From Flammeovirga aprica JL-4 (lineage in GTDB: Bacteria > Bacteroidota > Bacteroidia > Cytophagales > Flammeovirgaceae), in NCBI RefSeq assembly GCF_012844305.1, contig NZ_JABANE010000034.1:1-64000 (forward strand): a stretch of DNA of 64,000 bases. The letters are read 5' to 3'. The notes beneath the pieces were generated by a model. The model saw nothing but the letters and a program-made list of their open reading frames with translations. It was not told where the DNA came from and made no database searches. A program made the position numbers and the translations under genes. This document shows positions 25,101 to 32,669 of the stretch, piece after piece. How positions within the stretch are numbered: position 1 is the first letter of the stretch; the number at the start of each line of letters is the position of its first letter.

Positions 25101-26628
25101 TGATCCTGCTGATATCTGGCATTACTCAGGTTTGTTTACCACAAAAGGAGAAAGAATAGATCCTGATAACAGACCAACAATCACATCAAAAGGAGCAAGC
25201 TGGATGCGTTTCAGACACCCACACCCTCAAGATGGTATTACAGAGGCTATTTTTGATGCATCACATAATGGATCTCTATTAAGAACATTAGATAGATATG
25301 AAACAGTAGTTACTGATGGTTCTGACAATGTACGCTTTGAGCAGTTCTTGTATTCAACAAAAGACAATACCATCAGACATAAGGATCAAGATAATTTACC
25401 TGATAAAGATAAATTAATATGGGAAGGAGGTAACAGAATTCCTGTTCGTAGAATGGAATTCCTTGCAAAGGGTGGAGCTTCAACACCTTCCTACTCAGCT
25501 TATATCGCTCCAGGAGGACCAACTCTTGATGAAGGAGGAGATCTATATCCGTGGTCAGATATCAACACTGTTAACTATGGTAATATTATCTCTTATGAAA
25601 TTACAGCCGTAACCGCTTTAGTTGACGGAGTACCTTGGAGTAAAGGAGCGCAGCACTATAATACATTCCAAAACTATGTAGTAGGGCAGGGTTTCAACAC
25701 TTTTGGTGATCCACGTTTATCAATGGCCGGCAAAGCATCAAGTAATATGATTTTATCTGGTTCAGGACAATTTACAAAAGAAGAACAAGACGCTGTATTT
25801 ACGCAACACTTGATCACTTTGGAAGATGATGATGATGTAGATGATTTTCTTGAAGGACATCATTTATTCCATGGAGTGAGACATAGAGGTCAGGGTGACG
25901 GTCAGCAAGACAACAGAGTATTAGGTGAAGTGAAAATAGGTTCAACTACTTGTGGAACGTGTCACTTTAGAGATGGTAGAGGTTCTGAATTAGTCAGTAC
26001 TCCAAAAGGAATGTTATTACCACCTCCAGTGTATGGTGTTGGTTTATTACAATGGATTGCTGGTGCTGAAGTAGGGTTGACATGGGATGGTTCACAGCCT
26101 ACTGTGGAAAGTCAGACCATTGCCGCTTTATTGAATGACCATGGTGTTGATGCAACAGATCCAACACAAATCTCTCAAGAAGATGTTGACTTAATTGTCG
26201 CTTACACCAAGTTCTTAACAGTGCCTACACGATCAAAAGGTGTTTATGATGATCCTGCAGTAGGATTAGGTCATATCAAATTCTTGGAAGCTGGTTGTGC
26301 TGGTTGTCATACTGAAACTCAGAAAACAAGAAATGATGCACCGGTTGAATTCAGAGACCTTGTGATCCGTCCTTACACTGATATGAAATTGCATGACATC
26401 GGAACAGGAGGTTCATACAGAACTCCAGCACTTTGGGGCTTGTATTACAACTTACAATTGCTAGATCGTAATGGAAGAGACTTACTTTACATGCATAACG
26501 GTTCAGCAACGACGACAGATCAAGCAATTATGCAACATGGAGGAGAAGCTGCAGGTGCGAGAGCAGCATATGAAGCATTGAGCACCGAAGAAAAACAGGC
26601 TGTTGTGAAATTTGTTGAATCCCTTTAA
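22141..26628 (+). CDS. Giant secreted di-haem oxidoreductase-type protein with Cys-rich repeats
   Basis: A 1495-residue exported protein; signal peptide about 1-43 (ISSFAQ). Three tandem 29-residue Cys repeats (residues 134-220) are followed by a CBM6-like module (about 221-340), a further Cys repeat, a Lipoprotein_15-like domain (about 472-590, CTGGCAQSWPYVV) and four more Cys repeats. Repeat pattern: C-DGIQNGDETGVDCGGSC-x2-C. The C-terminal part (about 1060-1495) has two haem sites, CGTCH (1271-1275) and CAGCH (1386-1390), plus RPYTDMKLHDIG and YRTPALWG, the pattern of the di-haem oxidoreductase family (PF06537, DUF1111). No T9SS sorting domain is at its end; the next gene, 14 bases on, supplies one. 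Electron transfer outside the cell is inferred, and its substrate is unknown. Confidence 0.82.
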   Translation: MLMKNLKVYCSHFGRYSFLKQLQQSIFCTVLLLLSFNISSFAQDYGIEVDASGDAVIYFTDQAEWTGGWNYICLGADCRNGEKVGDRWERPVSNVTVGDTYDIQIKIAATNGQFISPVHSVVATQAGDAPVPTCEDGIQNGDETGVDCGGSCAPCQTEPLPTCDDGIQNGDETGVDCGGSCAPCQTEPLPTCDDGIQNGDETGVDCGGSCAPCQVEEPDTEVVVEAESATILGGASLYSDLSASGGQGVAYISSQGAGFEIAKAPNSIAIEIVYASEQSGAISYFINGVDKGNATFSATGAWVNNYQSITIQETLNEGDDFSIVYQTGDNALNIDQVKFIGGEPQPCTGLNNPATVFTNVTTVNETAEGALDGSVTFNFNNVSNDYDSILFFFDGDSILAGINEGSVTFNNKMAGSYTAGVKWGNGDCSTYLGTVTVGSCENGIKDGNETGIDCGGVCTECTDPEPVSKDLVISIANSPQYGEYLIAKYGDQPARTIYTWSNDNSEFTSCTGGCAQSWPYVVTDAKLNLVLPSRLPNGVTGEFGLSGTCDGQLQLTLNGQPLYYYVSDINEGDINGEGAGGVWWIVDEEVVNTCSDGIQNGDETGVDCGGSCAPCQSGGTGEGTCGDFGLTIVDGQGVLYYSEDLGTALYLCLNGACYPPETQEDGYYKRNVTVSAGVDYTIKVQGSNEQEKVAQVAQCYFVPTCNDGIQNGDETGVDCGGSSCTACPTCDDGIQNGDETGVDCGGSECVSCDVVCNGTPNPNATISSTNESFENENDGTITFAYDDVEGRSVLEFSIDGGVTYPYVKQDDSQWFTLADMAPGTYDIVVRWGEGGDCPISLGEVTVTAGGPLPTCFDGIRNQGETRVDCGGPCEACQEDPCGDIPLVVYPAPALPTPTIGSPAKEHGWSFDLSEDLTEVSVNVGPGVLDQMQTNAGSFEMHCSCNQVTFYTAELGDDFQAKVPAECVGAGDYYYFFRYKRNTQMNTYDPADIWHYSGLFTTKGERIDPDNRPTITSKGASWMRFRHPHPQDGITEAIFDASHNGSLLRTLDRYETVVTDGSDNVRFEQFLYSTKDNTIRHKDQDNLPDKDKLIWEGGNRIPVRRMEFLAKGGASTPSYSAYIAPGGPTLDEGGDLYPWSDINTVNYGNIISYEITAVTALVDGVPWSKGAQHYNTFQNYVVGQGFNTFGDPRLSMAGKASSNMILSGSGQFTKEEQDAVFTQHLITLEDDDDVDDFLEGHHLFHGVRHRGQGDGQQDNRVLGEVKIGSTTCGTCHFRDGRGSELVSTPKGMLLPPPVYGVGLLQWIAGAEVGLTWDGSQPTVESQTIAALLNDHGVDATDPTQISQEDVDLIVAYTKFLTVPTRSKGVYDDPAVGLGHIKFLEAGCAGCHTETQKTRNDAPVEFRDLVIRPYTDMKLHDIGTGGSYRTPALWGLYYNLQLLDRNGRDLLYMHNGSATTTDQAIMQHGGEAAGARAAYEALSTEEKQAVVKFVESL
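22540..22800 (+). repeat. Three tandem 87-base coding repeats
   Basis: Copies begin at 22540, 22627 and 22714, with an exact 87-base period that keeps the frame. They encode the Cys-rich motif with four cysteines each. Five further single copies of the motif lie at about 23459, 23920, 24254, 24326 and 24703. Confidence 0.9.
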
Positions 26629-26642
26629 TTGATAATACGATA

Positions 26643-27101
26643 ATGAAATTAATAATATATTTTTCTATTTTGATGATGAGCACAATGGGTACAGTATTCG
26701 CCCAAGATGTTGCTTCAATTACAGTAAAATGTCCTCCTTGTAGACCAATACAAGGCTGTGACCAATGTTTTGAAACACAAGCCGAAGCTGATTTAGCTTG
26801 CACATCTTCCTCTGGAAGATCAGTTTCAAAAAATCTGGCTGAAGAATTAAATGAACTTGATATAAGTGTTTATCCAAATCCCAACCGCTTTGGTAAATTC
26901 AATGTAGAGTCGATTTCTAATTTGAGTGGTAATGTGAAGCTTTACTCTCCATTAGGAACACTAATTTCTTCTTTCGAAATCAATGAGAAACGTACATTTG
27001 TGATTGGAGAAAAAGAAGTACTTCCTTCAGGAATTTACATTATGACATTTACCAATAAGGAAGGTAAAACCATCACAAAACGATTGATAGTAAGTTATTA
27101 A
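26643..27101 (+). CDS. Small Cys-rich protein with T9SS type A sorting domain
   Basis: A 152-residue protein with a signal peptide (residues 1-21, TVFAQ). A short Cys-rich segment follows (about 29-53, CPPCRPIQGCDQCF). The C-terminal type IX sorting domain spans about 74-152: it begins DISVYPNPN, contains LPSGIYIMTFTN and ends KRLIVSY. These domains guide export through the outer membrane and anchoring. Almost no cargo precedes the domain. It lies 14 bases after the di-haem gene, so it is surely in the same operon. It may anchor that protein in trans; this is an inference. Confidence 0.85.
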   Translation: MKLIIYFSILMMSTMGTVFAQDVASITVKCPPCRPIQGCDQCFETQAEADLACTSSSGRSVSKNLAEELNELDISVYPNPNRFGKFNVESISNLSGNVKLYSPLGTLISSFEINEKRTFVIGEKEVLPSGIYIMTFTNKEGKTITKRLIVSY

Positions 27102-27253
27102 TCAGAAGTGAAACGTGCGTTTTGTGTTATAAGTAGTGTAGTTTCCTCAAACCAAAAGGTTAAACAGAATATTTACAATACAAATCAATAAGTTTCATCT
27201 TTTACTCTCATCATTTCTATAAGTGGTGGGAGTTTGAAAGGTGAGGGTAATAA

Positions 27254-27285
27254 AAAGAGCCTGAGAATAATACTCTCAGGCTCTT
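27254..27285. terminator. Bidirectional terminator
   Basis: AAGAGCCTGAGA and TCTCAGGCTCTT form a 12-bp stem with an 8-base loop between convergent operons. 27102-27253 shows no gene. Confidence 0.9.
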
Positions 27286-27316
27286 ATAAACTTAATAATA
27301 TTTGACAAAATATCTT

Positions 27317-28402
27317 TTAGTAGAAGATGAAGTGTGTAGGATTCACACCTGCTTCTAATTTTGATTTAAATTCACCAGTTTCTGAATATACATTTACATA
27401 TCCAGGTTCAGTGTAAGAAGGTGTAACTGAAACAAAAATGTCTTTAGTTGACGGATTTTGAGCAGCAGCCTTGAAACCTTTTTCTTGAGCAATAACCTCA
27501 ATATTTTTCGATGATAAATTAATTTCAACGGCTTCAGAAGTGTCTTGCCAAGCTTCACCACCAATTGCATAAACTTTAGCACCATCAGCAGAAGCATTGA
27601 TATGACCTTCCATGCCCATTCCTGTATAATTGATAAAGTCAGAAGTTGTATTGTTAGAAGTATTTAATTTTACAATACCTTTGTTTTTATCCTCAACATT
27701 GAAAGAATAACTTCCTGTAGCTGAAACCCATAAGTTATTATCCTTATCCAATGCAAAGTGCTGAGGAGCAGCATCAATGTTGATTAATTCTGGAGCAGCA
27801 GTAAGATCTGAAGCATTGTAAACCTCAACATTAGTAGTATTTGAAGCTGCAACATAGATTTTGCCATTTTTTACTACAATACCTTCTGGTTTGTTACCAA
27901 CAGAGAACCAGTTTTCTAATTCCCCAGTAGTAAGATTAATCACTAATACTTTTGATCTGATGTAGCTGTAATCAGGTTGAATTTCACCCCAAACTGTTAC
28001 ATAAGCTAGGTTGCCATCAAAAGCAGTGTATCTTGGGTTTTCCACACTATCAGTTACAACAAACTTTCTTTGAAGTGTCTTAGTGTCACAAGCGATAACT
28101 TGGTTCTTATTTGCTGTAGTAATTACTGTCACTTGACCATTAGAATTAAAACCTTCCATTGCACCATTGTAGTGCTCGCCGTTTATGCTTTGATAAGCTA
28201 ATTGTGATTCTGTAGTGTCGTTACCGCTAATTGTGTAAGCTGTAATCGAAGAATCTTCAGGTTTGTTTAATGAACCATTGTTTCCAACATGTACACCTTC
28301 TGAACCGGGTACATATGGAGTTGTTTCTTTATCTTCAATACATGAAGTGAAAAGAATTGCGATAAATGCAAAGATGAGTTGAAACTTGTAATTGTTTTTC
28401 AT
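27317..28402 (-). CDS. BtuG-like surface beta-propeller lipoprotein
   Basis: A 361-residue lipoprotein (lipobox FTSC, Cys21) with a YncE/YVTN-type beta-propeller: repeated short strand blocks such as VITTANKNQVIACDTKT, SKVLVINLTTGELENWF and VEVYNASDLTAAPELI. In gut Bacteroides, BtuG is a surface propeller lipoprotein that binds cobalamin with extreme affinity and caps BtuB. This gene fits by fold and by position: third in a riboswitch-led operon behind BtuF-like and BtuB-like genes, 11 bases after the latter. The identification as a BtuG homologue is inference from context, since propeller lipoproteins vary widely in ligand. Confidence 0.72.
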   Translation of the reverse strand: MKNNYKFQLIFAFIAILFTSCIEDKETTPYVPGSEGVHVGNNGSLNKPEDSSITAYTISGNDTTESQLAYQSINGEHYNGAMEGFNSNGQVTVITTANKNQVIACDTKTLQRKFVVTDSVENPRYTAFDGNLAYVTVWGEIQPDYSYIRSKVLVINLTTGELENWFSVGNKPEGIVVKNGKIYVAASNTTNVEVYNASDLTAAPELINIDAAPQHFALDKDNNLWVSATGSYSFNVEDKNKGIVKLNTSNNTTSDFINYTGMGMEGHINASADGAKVYAIGGEAWQDTSEAVEINLSSKNIEVIAQEKGFKAAAQNPSTKDIFVSVTPSYTEPGYVNVYSETGEFKSKLEAGVNPTHFIFY

Positions 28403-28413
28403 GTTCTTGTTAT

Positions 28414-30285
28414 TTAAAAAATGATATTTGCTTTCAACATATAATTAATACCAGGCATTCCATATCCTTGGTAATTCTGGTATTGTTCATCAGTAATATT
28501 ATTTACTTTAAATGTTAGTAATAAATCACTGGTATTTATCTTGAATGATTTGTTTACTCCAAGGTTGATTAAATGGTATTCCTTTAGATTATTATAATCA
28601 TTCGGTGTTGTTCTCTTTCCTACAAAATTGTGATCAAGGTTCATAGACCATGTTTTATATCCTACATTAACAAAGGATTTGAATAAATTTTTCGGTACAT
28701 AGATAAGCTGTTTATCTCTGTCCATGTCTTGAGCGTCAGTTAATGTATAAGCAAGGCCAACTTTCCATTTTATCAATTGTGAAGAATTCTGATTTCCAAG
28801 ATCTACATTAGATTCAAAACCTAGTGATCTGGCATTTTTGATATTGGATGCATAGGTTGGATTACCTGGAATCCACAATATTTTATTGTAGGTTCTTAAA
28901 TAAAACCCTGTTAAACTTGCATTGAGAGAGAGTGAATTAAATGTCTGAGAATAATCAAAGCCTAAATCCACGTTGTATCCATCTTCTGGTTTAATGTTAG
29001 GGTTTGACTTTTCTCCCCAATACCTTTCGTTCATTGTTGGAACTCTATAACTTCTGCCTATTGAACTTTTCAGTTTTAAAGACTTTTTAGGGTCTTGCAT
29101 AATGGCATAGGAGAGGTTCATAGAAGGGGTAAAAGGAGCTGATATTCCAGTAACAAATGTCTGTCTAAATACTGTAGAAACATTGAATCTATTTGTAATG
29201 TCAAAGCGCAAAGCAGCAAAAACAGATGCTCTAAATTCTTCAGGGTTAGATTCATATGCATGGACATTTGGCCAAATATTCATTGCGTAGAAACCTGTCT
29301 GCAATGAAATAGAATTGCTTAAAGAAGTTTCTCCTCTGTAGTCAGCTTGAAGACGTTGAGTAGCAATGATATCTCCACCATTAAAAAGCTCATCTTGTAT
29401 ATAAGCAACACTGCTCACATGTGTCCATTTATCAGTATTCAATTTATAATTGACAACTCCTCTGAAAGCAGTGTTGTGAGTAGAGTCATTATAGGTAGGG
29501 TTCATATTATTCCCAAATATAGGTTGAACTCCTCTCTTGTCTTCAGTATACCAAAGATTTACAGACCATTCTTCATTTTCATTAGGTTTGAAATGCGTTT
29601 CATGCAATATACCTGCATGCCAGAATCCTGAATTTCTTAAGGACTGATACTCTTTGTCAGCCTCATTATAAAAAGTGTAATCATTATCTGACTTCTGATA
29701 TAAGGCTACCGTCTTGTGTCTCCATTTTTGATTGCCATATTCACCTTTAAACCCATAGAATTGTTGATTGAAACTTCCAAAAGCAGTTTGAACTTCAAAA
29801 CGGTTTTTTGGAGCATCCCAATGAATATTATCTTTTAGCATAATTGTACCACCAACAGCACCCGTACCATATTGAGCTGAACTTGCTCCATACTGTATGT
29901 CTATATTGTCAAAGTAAAACGTGTTGACAGTAGACATATCTGTTTGACCTAAGGTCATAGAATTAAGGTTAATACCATTCCACATAATAGCGGTATTGAC
30001 AGGAGAAGTACCACGAATTGAGATACTGGATAACTGCCCTGGTGCTCCATATTCTCTAATAAATACTGAAGCTTTATCTCTCAATAGAGAGGCAAGAGTA
30101 CCTTCATTATGATATTTCAATTCAGTACTGTCAATGGTCTGTATATGAGATCCTTGACTATAATATTTTAGAGACTTAGAAACAATTTCAACTTCTTTTA
30201 ACTCTCTATCTGGCAAAGCAAGATCCTGACTATAAGCTTTCTGGAAGCATAGTAATAGGAGTAACGCGAAAATATAGGATTTCAT
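28414..30285 (-). CDS. BtuB-like TonB-dependent receptor
   Basis: A 623-residue outer-membrane receptor with a signal peptide (1-19, KAYSQ). The plug domain (about 28-150) contains ISIRGTSPVNTAIMWNGI and IDIQYGASSAQYGTGAVGG, and a C-terminal barrel ends in aromatic strand YMLKANIIF. The ~620-residue length without a carboxypeptidase-like N-terminal extension is BtuB-like rather than SusC-like. It is the second gene of the cobalamin operon and is separated from the btuF-like gene by only two bases. The cobalamin specificity is inferred from the riboswitch and neighbours. TonB-ExbBD must be elsewhere. Confidence 0.88.
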   Translation of the reverse strand: MKSYIFALLLLLCFQKAYSQDLALPDRELKEVEIVSKSLKYYSQGSHIQTIDSTELKYHNEGTLASLLRDKASVFIREYGAPGQLSSISIRGTSPVNTAIMWNGINLNSMTLGQTDMSTVNTFYFDNIDIQYGASSAQYGTGAVGGTIMLKDNIHWDAPKNRFEVQTAFGSFNQQFYGFKGEYGNQKWRHKTVALYQKSDNDYTFYNEADKEYQSLRNSGFWHAGILHETHFKPNENEEWSVNLWYTEDKRGVQPIFGNNMNPTYNDSTHNTAFRGVVNYKLNTDKWTHVSSVAYIQDELFNGGDIIATQRLQADYRGETSLSNSISLQTGFYAMNIWPNVHAYESNPEEFRASVFAALRFDITNRFNVSTVFRQTFVTGISAPFTPSMNLSYAIMQDPKKSLKLKSSIGRSYRVPTMNERYWGEKSNPNIKPEDGYNVDLGFDYSQTFNSLSLNASLTGFYLRTYNKILWIPGNPTYASNIKNARSLGFESNVDLGNQNSSQLIKWKVGLAYTLTDAQDMDRDKQLIYVPKNLFKSFVNVGYKTWSMNLDHNFVGKRTTPNDYNNLKEYHLINLGVNKSFKINTSDLLLTFKVNNITDEQYQNYQGYGMPGINYMLKANIIF

Positions 30286-30287
30286 TT

Positions 30288-31454
30288 CTATTTTAATTTA
30301 TGATAGAAGAAAAGCTGGTGATCTGGAAGCAAGTCGGGGTGGAGAATCTTGATAAGGTCAGCAAGGATTAATTCAGGGTGCACCATACCTGTTGCCCAGT
30401 AATCATTCGCCATGCCGTTCCTTAATCTTTTGTTGCTGTTGTAAACATTGCCTTCCTTGAATGCATTGAATTTTGTATACCTCGAATCATTGTTTTTCAA
30501 AGCTTCCAATGTGGTCAATTGACCTACATTGAACCAGTAATCAGCATGACCGCCTTTGGCATAGACCGCTTCTAAATCAAGTTGGATACTTCCGGTTTGA
30601 GTAGTTTCACTCCATGGGTAATCAGCAGTAGCCTGATCAAAAGCGATGGCTAAATAAGACTTTCCACCTGGAACTGACCACATTCCTTTATAAGGTAAGC
30701 CTGAAATGACTGAAGGCTTTGAATCTGCCTTTTTAGCAAGTTCAATGTATTCTTTATATTTTCTTTCTACTTCTTCGAAGATAGTGTTTGCTTCTTTCTC
30801 TTTATCCAACAGTGCTCCGAAAACTTTAATCCACTCCGCTCTTCCTAGTAAATGATTTTCTTGCCAGTCTGTATTAGCAATAACCGGTATATTTACCTTA
30901 TTTAAAATAGGGAAGGAGGATGAATTTGTGGTACTGCTTCCACTAACAACTACTAGGTCAGCCGTAGATGCAATGATTTTCTCGGTGTTACTTGCAATAT
31001 CATAACCCACAGCAATGATTTCACCATTGTCCATTTTGTCAAGGATAGGTTGGCTGTACATATAGTCTTTAGCAACATAACCTTTGATGCAATCAATACT
31101 CCCAAGCTCTTCCATCATTGAGGTTTGAGCAGTAGTAGTGGTGATTACTTTTTTGACGGGAATTCTTATAATTTGATTTTTTTTGAAACCTTCAGGTTTC
31201 TTTGCTCCGTGAGGAAGTAAGGCAAATGTGGTTGTATTTTGATACCCTGAGAAAGGATCAATAAGGTGAAGGAGTTTATAACCTTCTTTATATTCTAATT
31301 TGAAAGTTTTGGCGTAATGTACAGTACTGCTTACTGCTGAAGCTGTTTGTTGTTTTTCCTGGCTTGAATTAGTGTTTTCTTGGCTGGTAGAATTACAACC
31401 TAATGCGAACAAGAAAACGATAAAAACAACTATTATGTTGGATAACTGACTCAT
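30288..31454 (-). CDS. BtuF-like ABC transporter substrate-binding lipoprotein
   Basis: A 388-residue lipoprotein. The frame extends to a GTG at 31472, but the ATG at 31454 starts the signal peptide directly, with lipobox ALGC (Cys20). The body is a periplasmic-binding-protein domain of the BtuF/FhuD type (PF01497): VVVSGSSTTNSSSFPILNK, NIPVIANTDWQENHLLGRAEWIK and the long connecting helix around KEKEANTIFEEVERKYKEY. It is the first gene behind a cobalamin riboswitch, so cobalamin or corrinoid is the likely ligand. The permease and ATPase (BtuCD) are not in the window. Confidence 0.88.
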   Translation of the reverse strand: MSQLSNIIVVFIVFLFALGCNSTSQENTNSSQEKQQTASAVSSTVHYAKTFKLEYKEGYKLLHLIDPFSGYQNTTTFALLPHGAKKPEGFKKNQIIRIPVKKVITTTTAQTSMMEELGSIDCIKGYVAKDYMYSQPILDKMDNGEIIAVGYDIASNTEKIIASTADLVVVSGSSTTNSSSFPILNKVNIPVIANTDWQENHLLGRAEWIKVFGALLDKEKEANTIFEEVERKYKEYIELAKKADSKPSVISGLPYKGMWSVPGGKSYLAIAFDQATADYPWSETTQTGSIQLDLEAVYAKGGHADYWFNVGQLTTLEALKNNDSRYTKFNAFKEGNVYNSNKRLRNGMANDYWATGMVHPELILADLIKILHPDLLPDHQLFFYHKLK

Positions 31455-31493
31455 TGTAAATTTACTTTGCACCCGAAGATATAATGTAAAAAA

Positions 31494-31625
31494 GGTATCC
31501 TGACTCTTCTTTTACAATGTGCCTTCCCATCAAAAAAATGAAAGTGGCCCGACATCAACCTAAATCAATAGGCAAGAATTACAGTAGCGGGGACTGTCTT
31601 GGATTTTCACCAAATTCCCTTTGTT
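31494..31625 (-). promoter_or_regulatory. Cobalamin riboswitch
   Basis: Read on the minus strand, the leader contains GGGAATTTGGTGAAAATCC, then ACAGTCCCCGCTACTGTAA, then GCCACTTT and GGGAAGGC, then GAGTCAGGATACC. These are the conserved segments of the adenosylcobalamin riboswitch in their normal order. The last block ends 39 bases before the btuF-like ATG. CATATTTG just upstream (about 31633-31640) is one base off the TAnnTTTG consensus and may be the promoter. High cobalamin should reduce expression of the three downstream genes. Confidence 0.93.
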
Positions 31626-31740
31626 TACGAATGCAAATATGAGCGATAGTTTTTTAGTTTCCTATCGGCAAGGATTATTAATTGAAGTGATTTTGATCAA
31701 TAATTATTAATAAAAATAGATTAATGGATGCCAAGAACCG

Positions 31741-32595
31741 TTAATTTAGTCTTGCTACAGTAATACCAGTGTTAATTTTGCTGTTTCTTAACCACTCTGC
31801 TAAAGGTTTGTTTGTAATAACCACTTTACCAGAAGATTGAGAGGCGTGAAGCAAGTGAATTCTATTCAGTTTTTTAACTGCAATGCCCACATGAGAGACA
31901 TCTAAACCGCCAATTTTGGTTACTAACGCAATGATATCACCCTCTTTAATTTTGCTTTCAACTGATGCAATATTTTTAATATAAACTTGAGATAATTGTT
32001 GTTGATTTATCTTGGATTCTGCCGTTTTTATAGTGTCGACAGCTTTATCATTATTGATTAGTCTTTTATAAGAAGAAATATGAGTACTCATAAAATTGAT
32101 TTCCTTTTCATAAGTTTCACCGCCAATTTCTTCAGTAATATCTTTCAAAATACCTTTTTCTTCATTGTCAATAACCCACTCCGTGAAGTAATGTAAACGA
32201 CTACCGTATCCTGATAGCTGACCTCCTCTATACCTCAAACGTTCCAGAATAGAAGCATAGTGGTTTAAGTTTCGGAGCGAAGCGTCATTATTAAAAAGTA
32301 AATTCATTGCTGTAACACTCTCCACGAATGTAGTGCAGTCAAAACCAACAAAATTAACTACTAATTCCTCCTTTTCTCCTACTTCAAGTGTCTTCTCTAA
32401 ATAAGGAGTGTCTAAAAAAGTACGGGCAATATTTCCTTCTCTAAGTGCTACACTGAAAGTATCCACTTTTGATTTGTTGAGTTCTTCAATCTTTTTACTC
32501 AATGCTAATTTGCTGGCATTTGAGCATACAATTTGAGCTTGAAGTGAAAAAGTGATAAATAATGTAATAATAAAGGAGAAGAAATATCTGAACAT
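31741..32595 (-). CDS. DUF1460 family N-acetylmuramoyl-L-alanine amidase-like protein
   Basis: A 284-residue exported protein (signal peptide about 1-20) with the NlpC/P60-like DUF1460 fold. Catalytic Cys87 sits in FDCTTFVE, RLHYFTEWV is the family helix, and the catalytic histidine is in DVSHVGIAV near residue 230. Family members cut peptidoglycan-derived muropeptides. It lies upstream of the cobalamin riboswitch on the same strand but has its own start, so it is probably outside the B12 regulon unless transcripts read through. It is divergent from the MORN protein gene. Confidence 0.87.
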   Translation of the reverse strand: MFRYFFSFIITLFITFSLQAQIVCSNASKLALSKKIEELNKSKVDTFSVALREGNIARTFLDTPYLEKTLEVGEKEELVVNFVGFDCTTFVESVTAMNLLFNNDASLRNLNHYASILERLRYRGGQLSGYGSRLHYFTEWVIDNEEKGILKDITEEIGGETYEKEINFMSTHISSYKRLINNDKAVDTIKTAESKINQQQLSQVYIKNIASVESKIKEGDIIALVTKIGGLDVSHVGIAVKKLNRIHLLHASQSSGKVVITNKPLAEWLRNSKINTGITVARLN

Positions 32596-32669
32596 ATTAT
32601 TTTTTTAGCATTTTAGCAGAATGAAATTTATTATTTCAATCGTCATTAAATATCGATCAATACTAAATT

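Noticed and set aside
26600-26660. Possible frameshift splitting one protein into the di-haem enzyme and its sorting domain
   Set aside because: The second gene has its own ATG and signal peptide, and the first ends as di-haem family members normally do.
31494-31625. Small ORFs across the riboswitch region
   Set aside because: The conserved cobalamin riboswitch segments explain this sequence; no frame is convincing.
31644-31740. Possible terminator between the DUF1460 gene and the riboswitch
   Set aside because: CGATAG/CTATCG can pair, but the stem is only 6 bp and no T-run follows on the minus strand.
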